DNA from: Chara braunii
Lineage: Eukaryota > Streptophyta > Charophyceae > Charales > Characeae
Direction of reading: 5' to 3'
Length of the DNA stretch: 58,949 nt
Assembly (NCBI GenBank): GCA_003427395.1
Contig: BFEA01000035.1
Location: forward strand, 3,815,165 to 3,874,113
Numbering within the stretch: position 1 is the first letter of the stretch; every line of letters starts with the position of its first letter. Below, one piece after another: positions 41,957 to 54,360 of this stretch. The translations under genes and the position numbers were made by a program. Below the pieces are notes generated by a model. The model did not search any database, had not been told where the DNA came from, and saw only the letters and a list, made by a program, of their open reading frames with translations.

Positions 41957-43204
41957 GTGGATGGCAAGGGAGGACTACCTCCACTAAGAGTAGTTTGTGG
42001 CAAAGAAAGGCAGCTGAAGATAATTGCTGCTTTACACGAGGGGGTTGCTGGTGGCCATAGAGCTGCTGAAGCAACCTACTCTAAGACAGTTAAACTTCAC
42101 TTCTGGTCTGACATAAAAGTTATGATTTATAGATTCTGTAAGTCATGTGTGTTATGTCAGAAGAGGTCCACTACAAGGATGATTGAACCTTTGTTTCCTA
42201 CTATTTTGGTAGAACCGGGAACAGAGTTCATTTGGATCTCGTCACCATGCCACTAGGCAAAGGAGGGATGAGATACATATTGAACATGAAAGATATTTTT
42301 TTTTGTTATGTTGAGACAAAGACTCTGAGAAGGAAGACAGCCGAGGAGGTGGTTGACTGGATAGAGGAAGTCTATCTCAGGTCCCCCTTCATTAGAGAGT
42401 TTGTCTCAGACAGAGAGTTTGAATTCAGAAATGAGATTGTAAGAAGAACCACTCTCAAACTGAAGCTAAAATTCGATATGTAACTACTTACCATCCTCAA
42501 GCAAACGCGCCGATTGAGAGAGGTTACAGTACTCTGAAAGATTCATTGGCCAAGTGATGTGAAGAAAATCTCAGTAACTGGTCAAAAGTATTAAGAGTTG
42601 TTGTTTATGCTGACAACATAACTGTCAAGAGGACTACTGGTTATGCTCCATTCACTCTGTGGTATGGTCGATATGCTACTTTGCCTATTGAGAACATAGT
42701 CAAGACATGGTCAAGTTAGAAGAGTGACAGAGACTATTCTATTCCAGAGCTCCTTCAGATCAAAATGAGACAAATATTAGAAGTTGATCAAGCAGTGATG
42801 GATGTTGCAGAGAGAATGACAGTCAGCAGATTATCAGAGGAAGAGAGATGGAACAAGAAAAGATATACAAAAAAAGAGAAACTGAAAGTTCGTGACGTTG
42901 TCCTTCTGTTTGATAGTTCTCTTGAGACTCAATTGACTAAACGATTGTAGCCCAGATGGCTTGATCCCTACAGAATTACAGGTGAAGCAGAAGGCAAGGT
43001 TTATGAAATATCTAAGATGGATGACTCAAGAGTCCACGACATGATATCAGGGTCAAGACTTCGTAAGTTTATCTTCAGAGATCCTGACCTAGTTCCCACA
43101 ATGACCAGGAAGAAAGGAAAGAGAGGACAGTCATCCAGTAAGAGGCAACTCCAGAAAATCGAGAGTAAGTACAATGAAACAATGAAAAAGGCTAAAACTT
43201 GATA
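41957..43204 (+). pseudogene. Integrase of the giant element
   Basis: HHCC zinc finger: ALHEGVAGGHRAAEATY ... FCKSCVLCQKR (41,990-42,165). Catalytic core: HLDLVTMPLGKGGMRYIL (first D, about 42,235), FVSDREFEFRN (second D, about 42,400) and TYHPQANAPIERGYSTLKD (the E, about 42,490-42,545). Then VKRTTGYAPFTLWYGR and a C-terminal GPY/F-like module: KVRDVVLLFDSS, stop, RWLDPYRITGE, VHDMISGSRLRKF. Ends KKAKT-stop at 43,202-43,204. Frames change near 42,230, 42,483 and around 42,720-42,765. No chromodomain follows. Integrase inserts the cDNA into the genome. Confidence 0.9.
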
Positions 43205-44839
43205 GACATTGACTAGCCCTGCATGATCAGTCCAGTGAGTTAATTTTCAGTATGACAGATTTTGACACGAGATAATTGAGAAAATCTTCCAGATGATTTA
43301 TGTTTGTCTGTGCATTGTATTTTTCTCTAGAGACAATGACATTAGAGTTATCGATGCAGAGCCACTGTCGATCTCTGAGTATCTTACGTCTGAGCAGGGA
43401 ATAACTTTACAGAGAAAAGAGTGATGATAGATCATCCCTCAGAATATTAATGTGGTATCCAGTCCATCGGATTCATGGCTGTGGCATATCAAAAAGTAAT
43501 CAATATTGATCCCTCACAATTAAGAGAGTCTGACAGGATCAAGAGAGTTCGGCTCTATTTGATCAGAGAGTTATCAGTAGAGGGACTTCTTGTCGGCTAA
43601 GCTGCCTGTCTGAGAAAGTTATCAGGAAGGTGGGCATAAAGAGGTTCAGCCCTGTCTGACTAGAGAGTTGTCAGCTGGGGGACCTCGTGCTTTTTGGGTA
43701 AGTTGCCTACCTTCAGTTTCAGACGAGGGAAGAGACCTCTCTGGAACCAGTATCTCTATGCTATCTTGAGGCTGACGGGAGGTCTCTTGGAAATACTCTC
43801 AGATGAGGGAAGGGACCTCGTTGGGGTCAGCACGTTGTGTTCCTTAAGGTTGAAGGGAGGTTTCAAGGGAATACATTGTCGGTTGCTACTTATTGTTGTT
43901 CAGTGCCTCTTGAGACTGAAGGGACGTGTTTTAAAAAATGTTTGTTCTGTTATCTGGGGCATGGATTGTCTGATTGTGGGCATGAGATGTTTACTTGACC
44001 GTCTGTGCTTGGGATTTTTCTTCACTAACTTAAAGATGCATTGATTGTCGGGGCTAGCCAGAGCCTTACCGCAGTAGGTTGCAATCTGGTGGGGTCAGCA
44101 GGTCCCCGACGCGAGTGTCGAATTCCGTAGTTGACTGAGGCTAAGACTCCGGGGGTCTAGCCAGTGAGGTCAAAAGGGGTCAGTTGGAACCCTACCGCAG
44201 TCAGAGGATGCAATCCAGTGAGGTTCGCCAGAGCCTGAAACTGTGGTTAGACCGAGTCCCACGTTCAAAAATATGGGGAGGGCTGCCAGCGCCCTAGGCC
44301 TAAAACTGGTGGGTGAGCCGGTCCCCGACGGCAGTGGTCAAATCCGGGTTCAGGGCAATTTGACTGACGGGAGGTCTACTGCCATAGGGTGATCAGACCC
44401 GCTATAGTCTGGGTGTCCTGGCGATAGTGCCAAAGGGCTGCCATACTCGAGTAGTGGGTATGTTGGTCCTGACCTGGAGGCAGCTCAAAGAGGCCGTCAA
44501 GACAAATGGTCTGAGTGGTCCTGGCCTGAGGCGGGTCGAATAGGGTACGTCAGACGGGCGGGCGGTCTGTCATTCTTGGCCAGTGGTGGGTCAAAACTAA
44601 GGCAATCAATAACTCTGGGCTGTAAAGAACTGTCCTGTAATGTCTCTTAATTTTTTACTTTATCATTTTCGTTATTTATTATTTTATTATTTTATTATTT
44701 TAATTTGGGTTTTATTTTGTTCACTTATTGCTTGGTTGCTAATTGTCGGGGAACCTGCTTGCTGGAGCACAGTCTGTTGTCTGTGGGACTCGTTTATTTT
44801 GCAGGGACATAAAAATTTACTTGAAGTTCCCGGACCAGG

Positions 44840-45015
44840 AAAAAAAAAAAGGGTTTTGGTATCCCCTTCCCCTTTTATCTGAGAAGTTGAAGAGATGCGT
44901 CACTCATATGAGAGAAAGAAAACAGGGTTTGGTATCCCCTGAGTTGCTTGAGAACTTGAGAAGACGTCTCACTCTGGCCAGAGAAAAAGAAAAGGGTTTC
45001 GTATGCCCTATCCCC
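44840..45015 (+). repeat. ~72-bp tandem repeat with coding-like pattern
   Basis: GGGTTTTGGTATCCC (44,851), GGGTTTGGTATCCC (44,925) and GGGTTTCGTATGCCC (44,994) start three units (the third partial). In the frame 44,743-45,090 they read KKGFWYPLPLLSEKLKRCVT, QGLVSPELLENLRRRLTLAR and KGFVCPIPSM, so the amino-acid pattern L..L+R..T..RE is kept better than exact DNA. Function unknown. Confidence 0.7.
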
Positions 45016-45324
45016 AGCATGATAGACAAAGTGAGTTTCATGAGCATTGAGACCAAATTTACAATACCCTCGACCATGTTGTCAAGATGAAGGGCAAGGT
45101 AATTCGTTTGCTGTAAAAAGTTCAGACTGGGAATAAATTTCAGAATGACAAGAAGGTCAAGCAACAAATCATAAAGAAAAATATAATATTTCTTAACTTT
45201 ATTTGGTGGCGGACAAGCGGCCTGGTTCACGAGTAACCTGCATCCCCAGCCTTAACGTATTCAAATTTTCAAGTCAGGAACGCTATAGAGTGTGACATGA
45301 ACAGAAGGCTTGAAAGAAGGCAAT

Positions 45325-45795
45325 TCAGAAATTCGAGAGAAAATCGCGCTTATACAGGATGTAAAAGATGATCATGAACTCAACTTGAAGTAAGACAAGG
45401 AGGAAGAAAATGCAAGAGCGGGTACAATTATTAGTATGAGAAGAGGGAAAGATTGCACATGGGATAGAGGATGGCAGGACAAGTAATAGGGCTCTACTTA
45501 TTGTGGGAGAGGTGGGGGCCCTTGGAGTATATTGAGGAGAAGAAGTGTTGGGCGCGCTGTAGCGTGCCTCAAATTTCTTCTGAAAATACTTCATCCTCTT
45601 TGGGGATGGAGTTCTTTCGTACAACACGGCAAACGGGTGGTGGGGATAAGGCCTTGAGTGTGCGCCATAGCTTCGTGGCTCATCTTCCTCCTCCTCCGAA
45701 CTGTATTCACGCCGCGCGTGAACCGGTGTCTCTTCGCGTGCTTTCCCTCCTCTATCACCTCTTCCTCTTCCCTGTCCCCTACGTGCCTCAGGCAT
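45325..45795 (-). other. Minus-strand ORF, possible gag start of a nested element
   Basis: 156 codons. The N-terminus MPEARRGQGRGRGDRGGKAR followed by an acidic EYSSEEEEDEP stretch resembles the Arg/Gly-rich start of some LTR-retrotransposon gag proteins. The second half (from about residue 85) is low-complexity and hydrophobic and looks non-coding. It is opposite in strand to the host element, so it could mark an antisense nested insertion. No downstream capsid or knuckle is found. Confidence 0.35.
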
Positions 45796-45999
45796 AGTGA
45801 AAGAAAAATCGAAGAGGGTAACTTGAAGAGACGCTTGGTGATGGGAAAAAAAACTGGGGCACTACTACAAGAGAAAAAAGAGTGTACTACTAAAGAAGGA
45901 AGAAGCGGCTATGGACCATGCAGGAAAAAAACGTTGCAAGAGAAGAAGAAGAATAACGTATATGCTGCGATGAACGCGAACTAGTACAGCACATGATTG

Positions 46000-46698
46000 T
46001 CACGTAAGCTTTCTTATGAGTACACTGAGGAAGAATGAGAATCCTAGGCCATGCGCTGTTTCATTCTCTTCAATCGACGCATCTCGACCCAACGGGGACG
46101 CTGGGTGGGGGTTTGGTATCATGTCGGAGGGCGCGGTGTCCCAACCCTCCTTTGTGTACCCGATTCCTGCTCGGTGTAAGTACCCTGCCCCAGCTTCTAC
46201 GGCTCGTTGGACGTGTTCTGAATGTCCACAGGCCTGATACCAGAGCTGTACCTCGATGTGGGCCAGTCCAAGTGGTGTTTGCCCTGGCAAAAGGGTGCGC
46301 CATAGGACTTTCCATTGGTCCACGCAGGCTCGGCACCCTGCTGTACAGCAGAGCACTACCGGCCTGTAACCGTGGTAACCGTCGGGCTTGCCCTGGGACG
46401 CGAAGGTAGAGGGACGGGCGCAGTCTTTTCTACTGCACGCCGAGTGCCCCTCTGCCAGGTTATGGGCTAGATGCTCAAAGCTATTGTAGCTGTCAGGCAA
46501 AATGGGACCAGCTAGGTACCCCAGACACCCACTCCTCTTATGCCGTCTGCATGCTTTCGTTACAGGCCAGATACTAGTCTGTAGGGCCTCGCGGAACTGA
46601 CCCGGTTGCTGGGCTTCCTTGTGGTGCCGCGTAGGCTCGATCCCTTGCCTTTCAGTGGGTCTGCAGCTGAAGTGACCGTCGGGCTTGGCAAGGTCCAC
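46000..46698 (-). other. Uncharacterised 232-codon minus-strand ORF
   Basis: The longest uninterrupted frame without gaps in the 3' internal region. It has many Cys and His residues (CRRHKRSGC, HSACSRKDCARP, VLCCTAGCRACVDQW), but no zinc-finger spacing I can name. The plus strand is also open over part of it (46,035-46,409), as GC-rich sequence often is. I do not recognise it and cannot tell whether it is real. Confidence 0.3.
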
Positions 46699-46930
46699 TC
46701 AGCCGTGCACCAAGGCCTGAGGTTCGTGATCTGGGCAAGGTACAGAGGAAAAGAAAAATAAAATAAAAAGGAAAGAAGAAAAGAGAAGAAACGGGAAAAG
46801 GGGAAAGTCGTGTGTCGAGTCTGATTCTCGAGACAGTTCGCTATTTTCGCCTGAAGTGAATACGTGACCTTAAGTTGTAGTGTCACTGTGACTTTTCCTT
46901 TCCCTTTGTTTCGATTTTAGTTTTATCCTT

Positions 46931-46965
46931 GTTATTATTATTATTATTACTATTATCATTATTAC
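46931..46965. repeat. (ATT)n microsatellite
   Basis: Imperfect ATT repeat with a few C substitutions. Confidence 0.85.
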
Positions 46966-48303
46966 TAAGTTCTTTTCAGGTATTTTCAGCCCGTCATTTC
47001 CCGGGAAGGCTGATAGCTCGAATTTCGAGCTCAGTTACAGTTTGGTCGCCTAGACAAGTCCGATCCCTCGCATGTCACTCTGTGGCTGAGTCATCTGGTT
47101 GAGCTGCGCAGCAGAACCCCAAAATAGGGGCACCCGAGGCCGCTTCGGTAGGAAGCTCATCACCCCCTATAGGAGGTCATGAAACCCCTCCTTGCCATCG
47201 GACGCGGGTACCCGATAATGATAGGCCGATGCTGCGTTTTAAAAGGAGAAATGTGACTGTCAGGATCCCGTTATGGGACCGCCTCTTTGAACCGCGGTCA
47301 CGTCTCAGGGAATTAGTGGCTAAAGGTAGTGTGAGAATTCGATTTGAGGTCTGACCGTTGGATTTCGGCCTCATGCTACTAGATTTTCTTTAAAATTTTA
47401 TCCCTGATTATTCTATGCTTTATTTGTTTGAGTTTTAAAATTACCTATTGAGGAAAATTCGGGAACCCAACTTGAGTATCTCGTTTAGAAAACAGGTATG
47501 TTAGGAGGGCTATTTTTATAAAAGGGGGAGGCAGGCTATGACTACGGGCCTTGCCTGCGTGCACCTCATGCGCTGAAAGTCGGAATGCTGCTGGGTGCTA
47601 GTGGCTAGAGGGTATCCTGCCCGTGCCTGCGCCCCTGGGTACATGCTATTATGAGCCAGCTGGCCGGTACCATGTAGAGCCTGTTGAGTGGAGCTTGGCT
47701 ATGGAGTGTCGAGGTGGGCTATGCGGCTATAGGCCAAGGTACATGAGGTACTCTTGGATGTGGGAGCGTGGGGACGAACAACGTGCTCTGGTTGAGACTA
47801 TACTGACCTATGGGAAATCCACATGAGAAGTGAGACTAAAAATCAATGTCTACGGTCATCGTGAACAGGAAATAAGGAGAGACCAGGGACTGTAGGAGGC
47901 AATTACTGAGGCTCGTAACAGGGTGGAGCGAAGGTGCAGGCGAGACGGGTTGACTGCGAACATGCGGGTAACGGTCACCTACCATGAGGATGACTCGTCG
48001 ACTGGCACCACGACTAGGGAGGTGCAACACAACGAGAGGGACTCTAAAGGAGAGTCAGAGATGAGCGATCAGGAGGCAGATGTCCAGTCCTGGCATGGAC
48101 AGGATCAGATCCACTGAAACCACCCGCTGGCTGGACCAGTGGAGGACGGGCCTGAGGCCAGTTCGGCCCGACATAGAGTGAAGTCAGCTGAGGTTGGACC
48201 ATCGGGGATGCGGCACTAGTAGAATGCGAGATCGCGCGAGGTGGTTACAGATACTTGGTCTATGCGTGGCACGCTGAGACCGAGAGGCAAGGGCACGAGA
48301 CAA

Positions 48304-48323
48304 AGAGAGAGAGAGAGAGAGAA
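48304..48323. repeat. Short (GA)n microsatellite
   Basis: About ten GA copies in the 3' internal region. Confidence 0.85.
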
Positions 48324-51300
48324 GGTCGACGCTCAGGCGCAACGCTGGGGGATCAGCTCAACGCTCCAGTGCATCGCTTGAGGGACTAGTCCTGTACGCT
48401 CGTGCTCATCGTCAGGGCAGTCAGTTATGAGTTCACTCTCGAGCGCGCCCGACGGGGCGAGCCCTTTGGAAGAGAGTTGACATTATTCTTTCTCCCCTCT
48501 CGAACGAGTAACGCCTGGTCATATCACGTGCAATAATGGAGGGCGCCGTCTCGCATAAGCGAGTAGCCGACACAACAGTCTTCTCGAGCGAACAGGGGGG
48601 GAGGAGTCATCGCGAGGGAACGATGTGTGGGCAATGCATGGTTAGACTGACGGTTTCCTAGTCATGGAGATGGCGTAATGAAGTGTACGGGGAGAAGCGG
48701 TCTAACTAGACTCTTATGGGCGAAGAGAAAGCGTGCAGAGTGATTAACAGATCTGTTCGGAAGCCTTTGTTGGGCTCATTCGGCTAGCATCTTCCTCATT
48801 GACGACTCTCAGCTCATCAGACATAGCTTCAGGTACTAGTTATCTGACAGAAGGCGTGACGAGGGAGGATCGTTGCGCGTCTTCCATTCAACTCCTCGGC
48901 ATTCTGGGTCACTTCTTGCTATCATGCCAAGGTTAACAAGGGTGAAATACTTGCCAAGACCAAGTGCGTGTGTATTTGTGTGAAGGAGGAAGTGTGCCCG
49001 CGGGTGTGCGTGCGGAGCAAAACAACGCAATATCAGTTTGGTGGTGCCACCTACCTGTGCTAGCAAAGGCGGTTACTTCTTGCCCTTGTGTCGGAAGACG
49101 AAGCATGCACCCTTGGCGGAGCGTACGCGAGGTTTCTTGGTTGATGTAAACAGTAATTTCTTTTGAGTTATGCTCGCAGCTCTCATAAGGTATTAATTAT
49201 GTCACAGTTAAGTGGCCATGAGCAGATGGTTGGGGTGCAGCGTGCTGCCTACACGTGGGAAAATTTGGCAGGTACCTAACCATAGCGCGATCAGCATAGA
49301 AGTAGAGTTTGCAGGGGGGTTACAGACCAAGAGTGGCATGGGCTTAGGAGTGCTCAACGCGTGTGTGCATGACCTACAAGGGGACTCGCTGCTCAAGCTA
49401 ACGTTTTTCCCACCTCAAATATGTCACTAGTATCAGTGAGTTGTACTGTTTTCCACATCCGTTAAGGACAGTCGAGCCTTGGGCGCGAGAGGCGAGCGTC
49501 AATTGTGAGAAAGAATGCTCTAGGAAGTGAGATTATTCCGTTAGAAGAAGTATTAGAGGCAAGCGTGCTCTGGACGATTGGCTTCTGTCTCCTTCATAGT
49601 TTCTGAGGCAGGAAAGGAAGGAATTAAACCTCGGCTGATGTCATCCAAAGCAGAGAGGGGTACTCGAGGATGTGGGGAGAATTGATTGTGTCAGCTTGCT
49701 GCTTCCTGAGAGTGCATGTATGCCCACTGCAAGTCTCTTGTCCGTCCCTGTACCCTTGTGCCCAACTTTTCGAACGGGGTTTAATGTTTTAGTCAACAAG
49801 AAGTCGAGAGGGGGAGAATACCATGCTTGGGAGTACAGTTAGCTTCAACTGGTTACGAGACTCGAGTCATAGTGGGAGTCGAGTGTTAACGAAAGCATGT
49901 ATGCCGAGGTAAGCTCATGGGTGCCATAGGTTTGTGTATCCATAGATCAATAGTGACGGTGAAGATGATGTCATCGGTCGTCAGGTTCCTTTCCTCTTCG
50001 GTAAGCCGTCATCACTGAGTATGAGACAGTTACGGCTTTGGTGGGGGACAACTAGTGGCCAACTCGCCTTGACCATCCAATCTTCAAGGCAACGTCGGAC
50101 AACCTGGTGGCCTTGCTTTCCTGACTAATTCCATTGACCCAGTCAAGGGTCTGACTCTGGTTGACCGTGACCTCAATGATGGGTCGTGAAGACTACCTAG
50201 GGCGTGAATGCCTTTGCCACCTCGATCTTCGAGCCTGATTCAAGTTGTAGAGCAACTGAATTGGCCGAACTAGTTTTTGGTCCGTTTTTTGTCGTACTCG
50301 GGTCGACCAATGATCGTTACAGCGATGAACGAAAGGCGGTGAAGGTTTGGCAAAGAAGGGGGCTCAATGGATGATGTGAAGAACGATATAACTGATGCAG
50401 ATAAGAAACCTGACTTTTCTTTTGCTGTTATTTTTGGATCTCTCCACTTGCCTTGTCTACGCCTAATTGGAGTCGATTGCTTGCTAAATTCTGTAACCCA
50501 ATTTGATGGACATGCTGTGTGGAAGTTATGATTCTGCCAGCCCGGTAAGCTGGTCCGATCAGTTTTGTTGAAGTCACTCAATAAGCACCAGCAGTGGTAA
50601 AGTACGCCATAGCTCGACTAAATGAGTCTTGACTATCCACCAGTGGAATTAACAAAATCTCAACTCGATGATGTTCTAATCGTTGGTAACTTGGTAGGTT
50701 CACTGTTTGAGGCAAGATAAACGAGAGTGCTATAATGATTTCACTTTATTCTCTGATCGATGGGGGGGAAAATGGCTTCACTGAAGAGAATTGCTTACCT
50801 CCTTGCTAAGTTCCTCCTCAACGATGATTCATTGGTTCGGGTAAGACAATATTGACTTGTAAGTGATTTGAACTGACCAATCATACCACGCTGAGAAAAA
50901 AAGGGAGTGAACATGACTCATTCCTTCATGGTTACATAAGTGCATATACATACATGTATATGTTTGTACATATGAAAGCTTTCGTCAGTACAAAAATCAG
51001 AGTGGAAAGGGGGACAAGTACCAAGACTCCACTAGCTAGACAGACATGCTGCTATTGACAAATGGTTTGTAATTTCACGAAAGCCCTTTTCAGAACGAAC
51101 CCCTACAATGTTCCTCATTATTAACAATCTTTGGGTCTTGTCACGTAAAGGGCACGGGTAACAAGTCGACCCGTCAGCATCCCGCACAGTACGTTGACAA
51201 AGATTGTTAGCAAAACCCCTGCGCTATGCATGAGTTGAGTGACAATCAAGATTCTCAAGTTGAATTCTAGTCAAGGTTGCGATTACTTCTGTCACCATAT

Positions 51301-52395
51301 AATGACTGCACGTGACAGGGTTAAGTGACACTTTCAGCTTTCGCCGTGCTATGAGTGGGGAAAAGGACTATGATCGGTATCATTCGTGGCATTACGAGAT
51401 AAACCATCGCCAGTGTCAATCCGTTAACTTGGTCTAGGAAAACGGGTTCCCAGTAATTGCTCATACTCGCGGGAAATTAACTGAAGAATGCTCGTGTAAC
51501 ATTTTCATGTTTACTCTGCTTATTCGCTTGCTGCTCATTTGCCCAGTCCATTACCCAAGGCTCAACCCCGCTCAGCAATGTGCAAGGGCACACACAATTA
51601 TGTTCAGTGGGGCTCAACAGTAAGAGTCTAATCAATAAGTTGCCTGCAACGAGGGACTGGCAATAGACCAACTATATTGAAACAGTCACTGACGACAATT
51701 TGGGGTATGTTGAGGGAGTCTACCCCGAGGTTCAGAGGACTGAGGACGAATACCACCCTACTCTAATTTGCAGGGTCTAAGGGCGGATCGATTTAGGATG
51801 AGAGAAATGGTAGGTAAAGACCTACCCTCGGTCTCATGTACTCGTTACCGAGAGAAAGTGGAAGGTTGGGAAGAGAATACCATTGATAACGTTCAGGGTT
51901 GCATAAGACTAATGAGAAAACAGACACTGAGAATAGTAAAAGTCCATGAGCTCATTGAGTACGTCGTATACTTCTATGGTTTGATGAAAAATTACACAAC
52001 ACGTTCTCATCATTTGAGACTGTTGATCGAGCAAAAAGGAGTTGTCAGTGATTTGTAATGGGTCTATCATAGCGGTCGTAGCTCAGTTCTGCTTAATCCC
52101 CTTGTCTCGGCATCCCTCGGGAATCAGATGAGGGAGTGAGCACTCAGCGTCATCAAGGGACAAATTGCTAACTAAGTACCCAGTGCATTGTTAGAAATTG
52201 AGGAGAGAAGTAACAAGCACGACTCACCCCTATTTGAGACAGTTAAACAGGCCAAAGAGAGCGTCTGAAAGTCGGCAGTGAAAGTGTCATTCTTGTGAAA
52301 ACGCAATTCAACCAATTCTCAATCAACAAGTACCCCTTCTTGACTCATAGTTTTCTCGGTGTTCTGACGCCCAGTGATCAATACTCAGCGGATTA

Positions 52396-53276
52396 GTGTC
52401 TCACTATCTAATTGGTGACAGTATTCAAACATCGTCCAAGCAGCATTCAAGCAACATTCAACCTGTTCTCGACAATGTTCATTCTTCCAAGTTACACAGG
52501 ATTACTACCCAGAGTCAAATGGTAATCAATTATTTTTTTGGTCTTGCTCTAAAGGTTAGTTCTGTTCAGACAATTTTCCTACTCAGAGAAAATTGTGCCT
52601 GTTCCGACACTCAGCAACACATGAGTACAGTTCAGTCATTCCTCGTCGGTGAGTCAGTTTTAACCAGTCTCAACAGGATCTTTTCTAAGGATGCCTTCCA
52701 ATACCAATATGTCGGCGTCATTGGCTTCAGGCGAAGTGACCTGTTAGTCTATGTTGTCCTTACTAAGTTTGCAGGCGGAACCATTCACGACCTAGGACTC
52801 TATGTGAAAAAGGGGAAGGAGACTCATGAGCACTTCGATTCTGTTTGACTCGCAACGACAAGGTGTCTTGAGGAAAGGGAAGGAGAACTTGACGAGAGTG
52901 GTACGAAGCTGATCCGCAGCTTTGAGCCGAAGCTCTATAGAGAAATGCTAAGCCTCCGATTCCTTTTATTCTCATTGACGGTTCTTACTAGAGTGACCTG
53001 GTGGAGCTGGCCAAGAGGTACATTTCACCTACAATGATCGATCATCAGGCAGTGACTGAACTATGGGACTTCCTGCATCTCAGACGAGGGGTTTTCTCTC
53101 GACCATATCTTCCCACACTCTGGGAGCAGTTTTGTGCTATGGTCGATTTCCGTATCATGGGATTTGGATGGAAGTGCTCGGAACTAGCAGGTTTCAGGTG
53201 GCTCTACATTCAGAGGCCACAACCTCAAAGAGTACGGAGATATGGTTTATGGCACAAGAAGCGCACAACAAAATGA
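52396..53276 (+). pseudogene. 3' LTR copy of the LTR-encoded ORF
   Basis: Equivalent of 32,529-33,338. It is open at 52,396-52,848 (KDAFQYQYVGVIGFRRSDLL, GGTIHDLGLYVKKGK), then a TGA replaces the Trp codon of the 5' copy (DSVW), and after a frame break it continues at 53,001-53,276 (ELAKRYISPTMIDHQAV, FSRPYLPTLWEQFCAM). So this copy has lost coding capacity that the 5' copy kept. Confidence 0.75.
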
Positions 53277-53691
53277 GAGATTGAGTATGAGATTTTGAGG
53301 GATGAGTGAGGACTCTCGACTGGTGCTGCCCATGCTTCCTACATGTGCACTTCCTGAGACTATTATGAGATATCATTCTTCCCTTATTTAACTTTGTCAT
53401 TGTCTGAGTCAATCAGTCTTGCTTCTTTGCTTTGCCTTGCTTGATGATTGTATTCTCTGATGATTCTGCCACAGTTCTCAAAATTAGTAGACTAGAAAAT
53501 TGATGCATGCATGACACACCAACATTTTATGGTTATTATTTGTATGATTCTCTGTTGTTCCGAATCAAAATAAAAGATTCTTAAGACCAGGGACCGACAA
53601 AGACTGCAATTGAAGGGTCTCGCTCGAAGCCAGACGCACACAACAGGAAGGGATTTGCTGTAATTAATTTATTTTATGTATTTCAAACATC

Positions 53692-54195
53692 ATCTAAAAC
53701 CCTGCGTGATAACCTATTGGCTTTCTGGTCGCCTGAGGAGGCCCGACTAGAAAAAGTGCGACAAAAATGGTGCCGCCCAAATGGTAGCCTTGACTCATTT
53801 CAACGAACACATGGGTTGCTTACCATCTGGCCCTTGAATGGATACTGACATATCATGCTCACATACATAGTTTACATCGTACAGACCACAGAACACTAGG
53901 ACGAGCTTTAGAATGGTAATAAACACCACGGGTATTTGGGAGGGACAGAATAAGGGTCTCGTTAGACACTCCTAAAAGAATCCAAAAATTTTTAGAACGA
54001 GTCCTAAAGGATTTTTAAGATTTCGTGCGGCGTCGCTACACGCAATCCTAAAAATCATATTTTAGGATTTGTCCTAAAAGGTCTCCCGCGACCGGTTTTC
54101 ATATGCGTATACGCAGCCGCTGTCGCACTTTTTCTAGTCGGGCCTCCTCAGGCGACCAGAAAACCGATAGGCTGTCACGCAGGGTTTTGGATAAT
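53692..54195. mobile_element. Inverted-repeat element inside the 3' LTR
   Basis: Ends are ~73-bp inverted repeats: AAAACCCTGCGTGATAACCT, ATTGGCTTTCTGGTCGCCTG, AGGAGGCCCGACTAGAAAAA at 53,694-53,763 and their complement at 54,121-54,193. The most conserved 50 bp are 53,714-53,763 and 54,121-54,170. Inside is a second small hairpin, AATCCTAAAAATCATATTTT with AGGATT (54,044-54,069). No coding sequence. It looks like a MITE-type non-autonomous DNA transposon of roughly 0.46-0.5 kb. The outer 20 bp are also present at the break in the 5' LTR. Confidence 0.75.
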
Positions 54196-54360
54196 GTCTC
54201 TCTTTTTGACATAAGGGTGGATATCATGGATATCTCCCTCCAAGAAGCGAGTCAGCACTACGCTGATGGCCGAATTGCCAGAACGGTAGACCCAACAATG
54301 CTCATACTGATAGGGGAATATCCCTTTAATAGATACTTTCGAGAGTTCTTTTAATGCATC
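54196..54360 (-). pseudogene. Inverted copy of pre-gag domain copy 1 in the 3' LTR
   Basis: The complement reads SIKGIFPYQYEHCWVYRSGN, SAISVVLTRFLEGDIHDIHP and YVKKRD, nearly the same as 34,918-35,050 on the plus strand. The 5' LTR has no such sequence in its visible part. A piece of internal sequence has therefore been placed in reverse inside the 3' LTR next to the MITE-like element. Confidence 0.8.

Larger units (their letters stand above)
43205..49478. other. 3' internal region of the giant element
   Basis: 6.3 kb without retroviral domains. 43,540-43,900 has imperfect repeats around GAGAGTT(A/G)TCAG, GGGACCTC and GCTGCCTG-like phrases. 44,040-44,640 is GC-rich with recurring CCAG(A/T)G and GGGGTCAGC phrases. 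44,640-44,720 is T-rich. 47,000-49,478 has only short, unsupported frames. Such long non-coding 3' regions occur in giant gypsy elements. Minus-strand frames at 45,325-46,698 are listed separately because they may mark a nested insertion. Confidence 0.6.
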
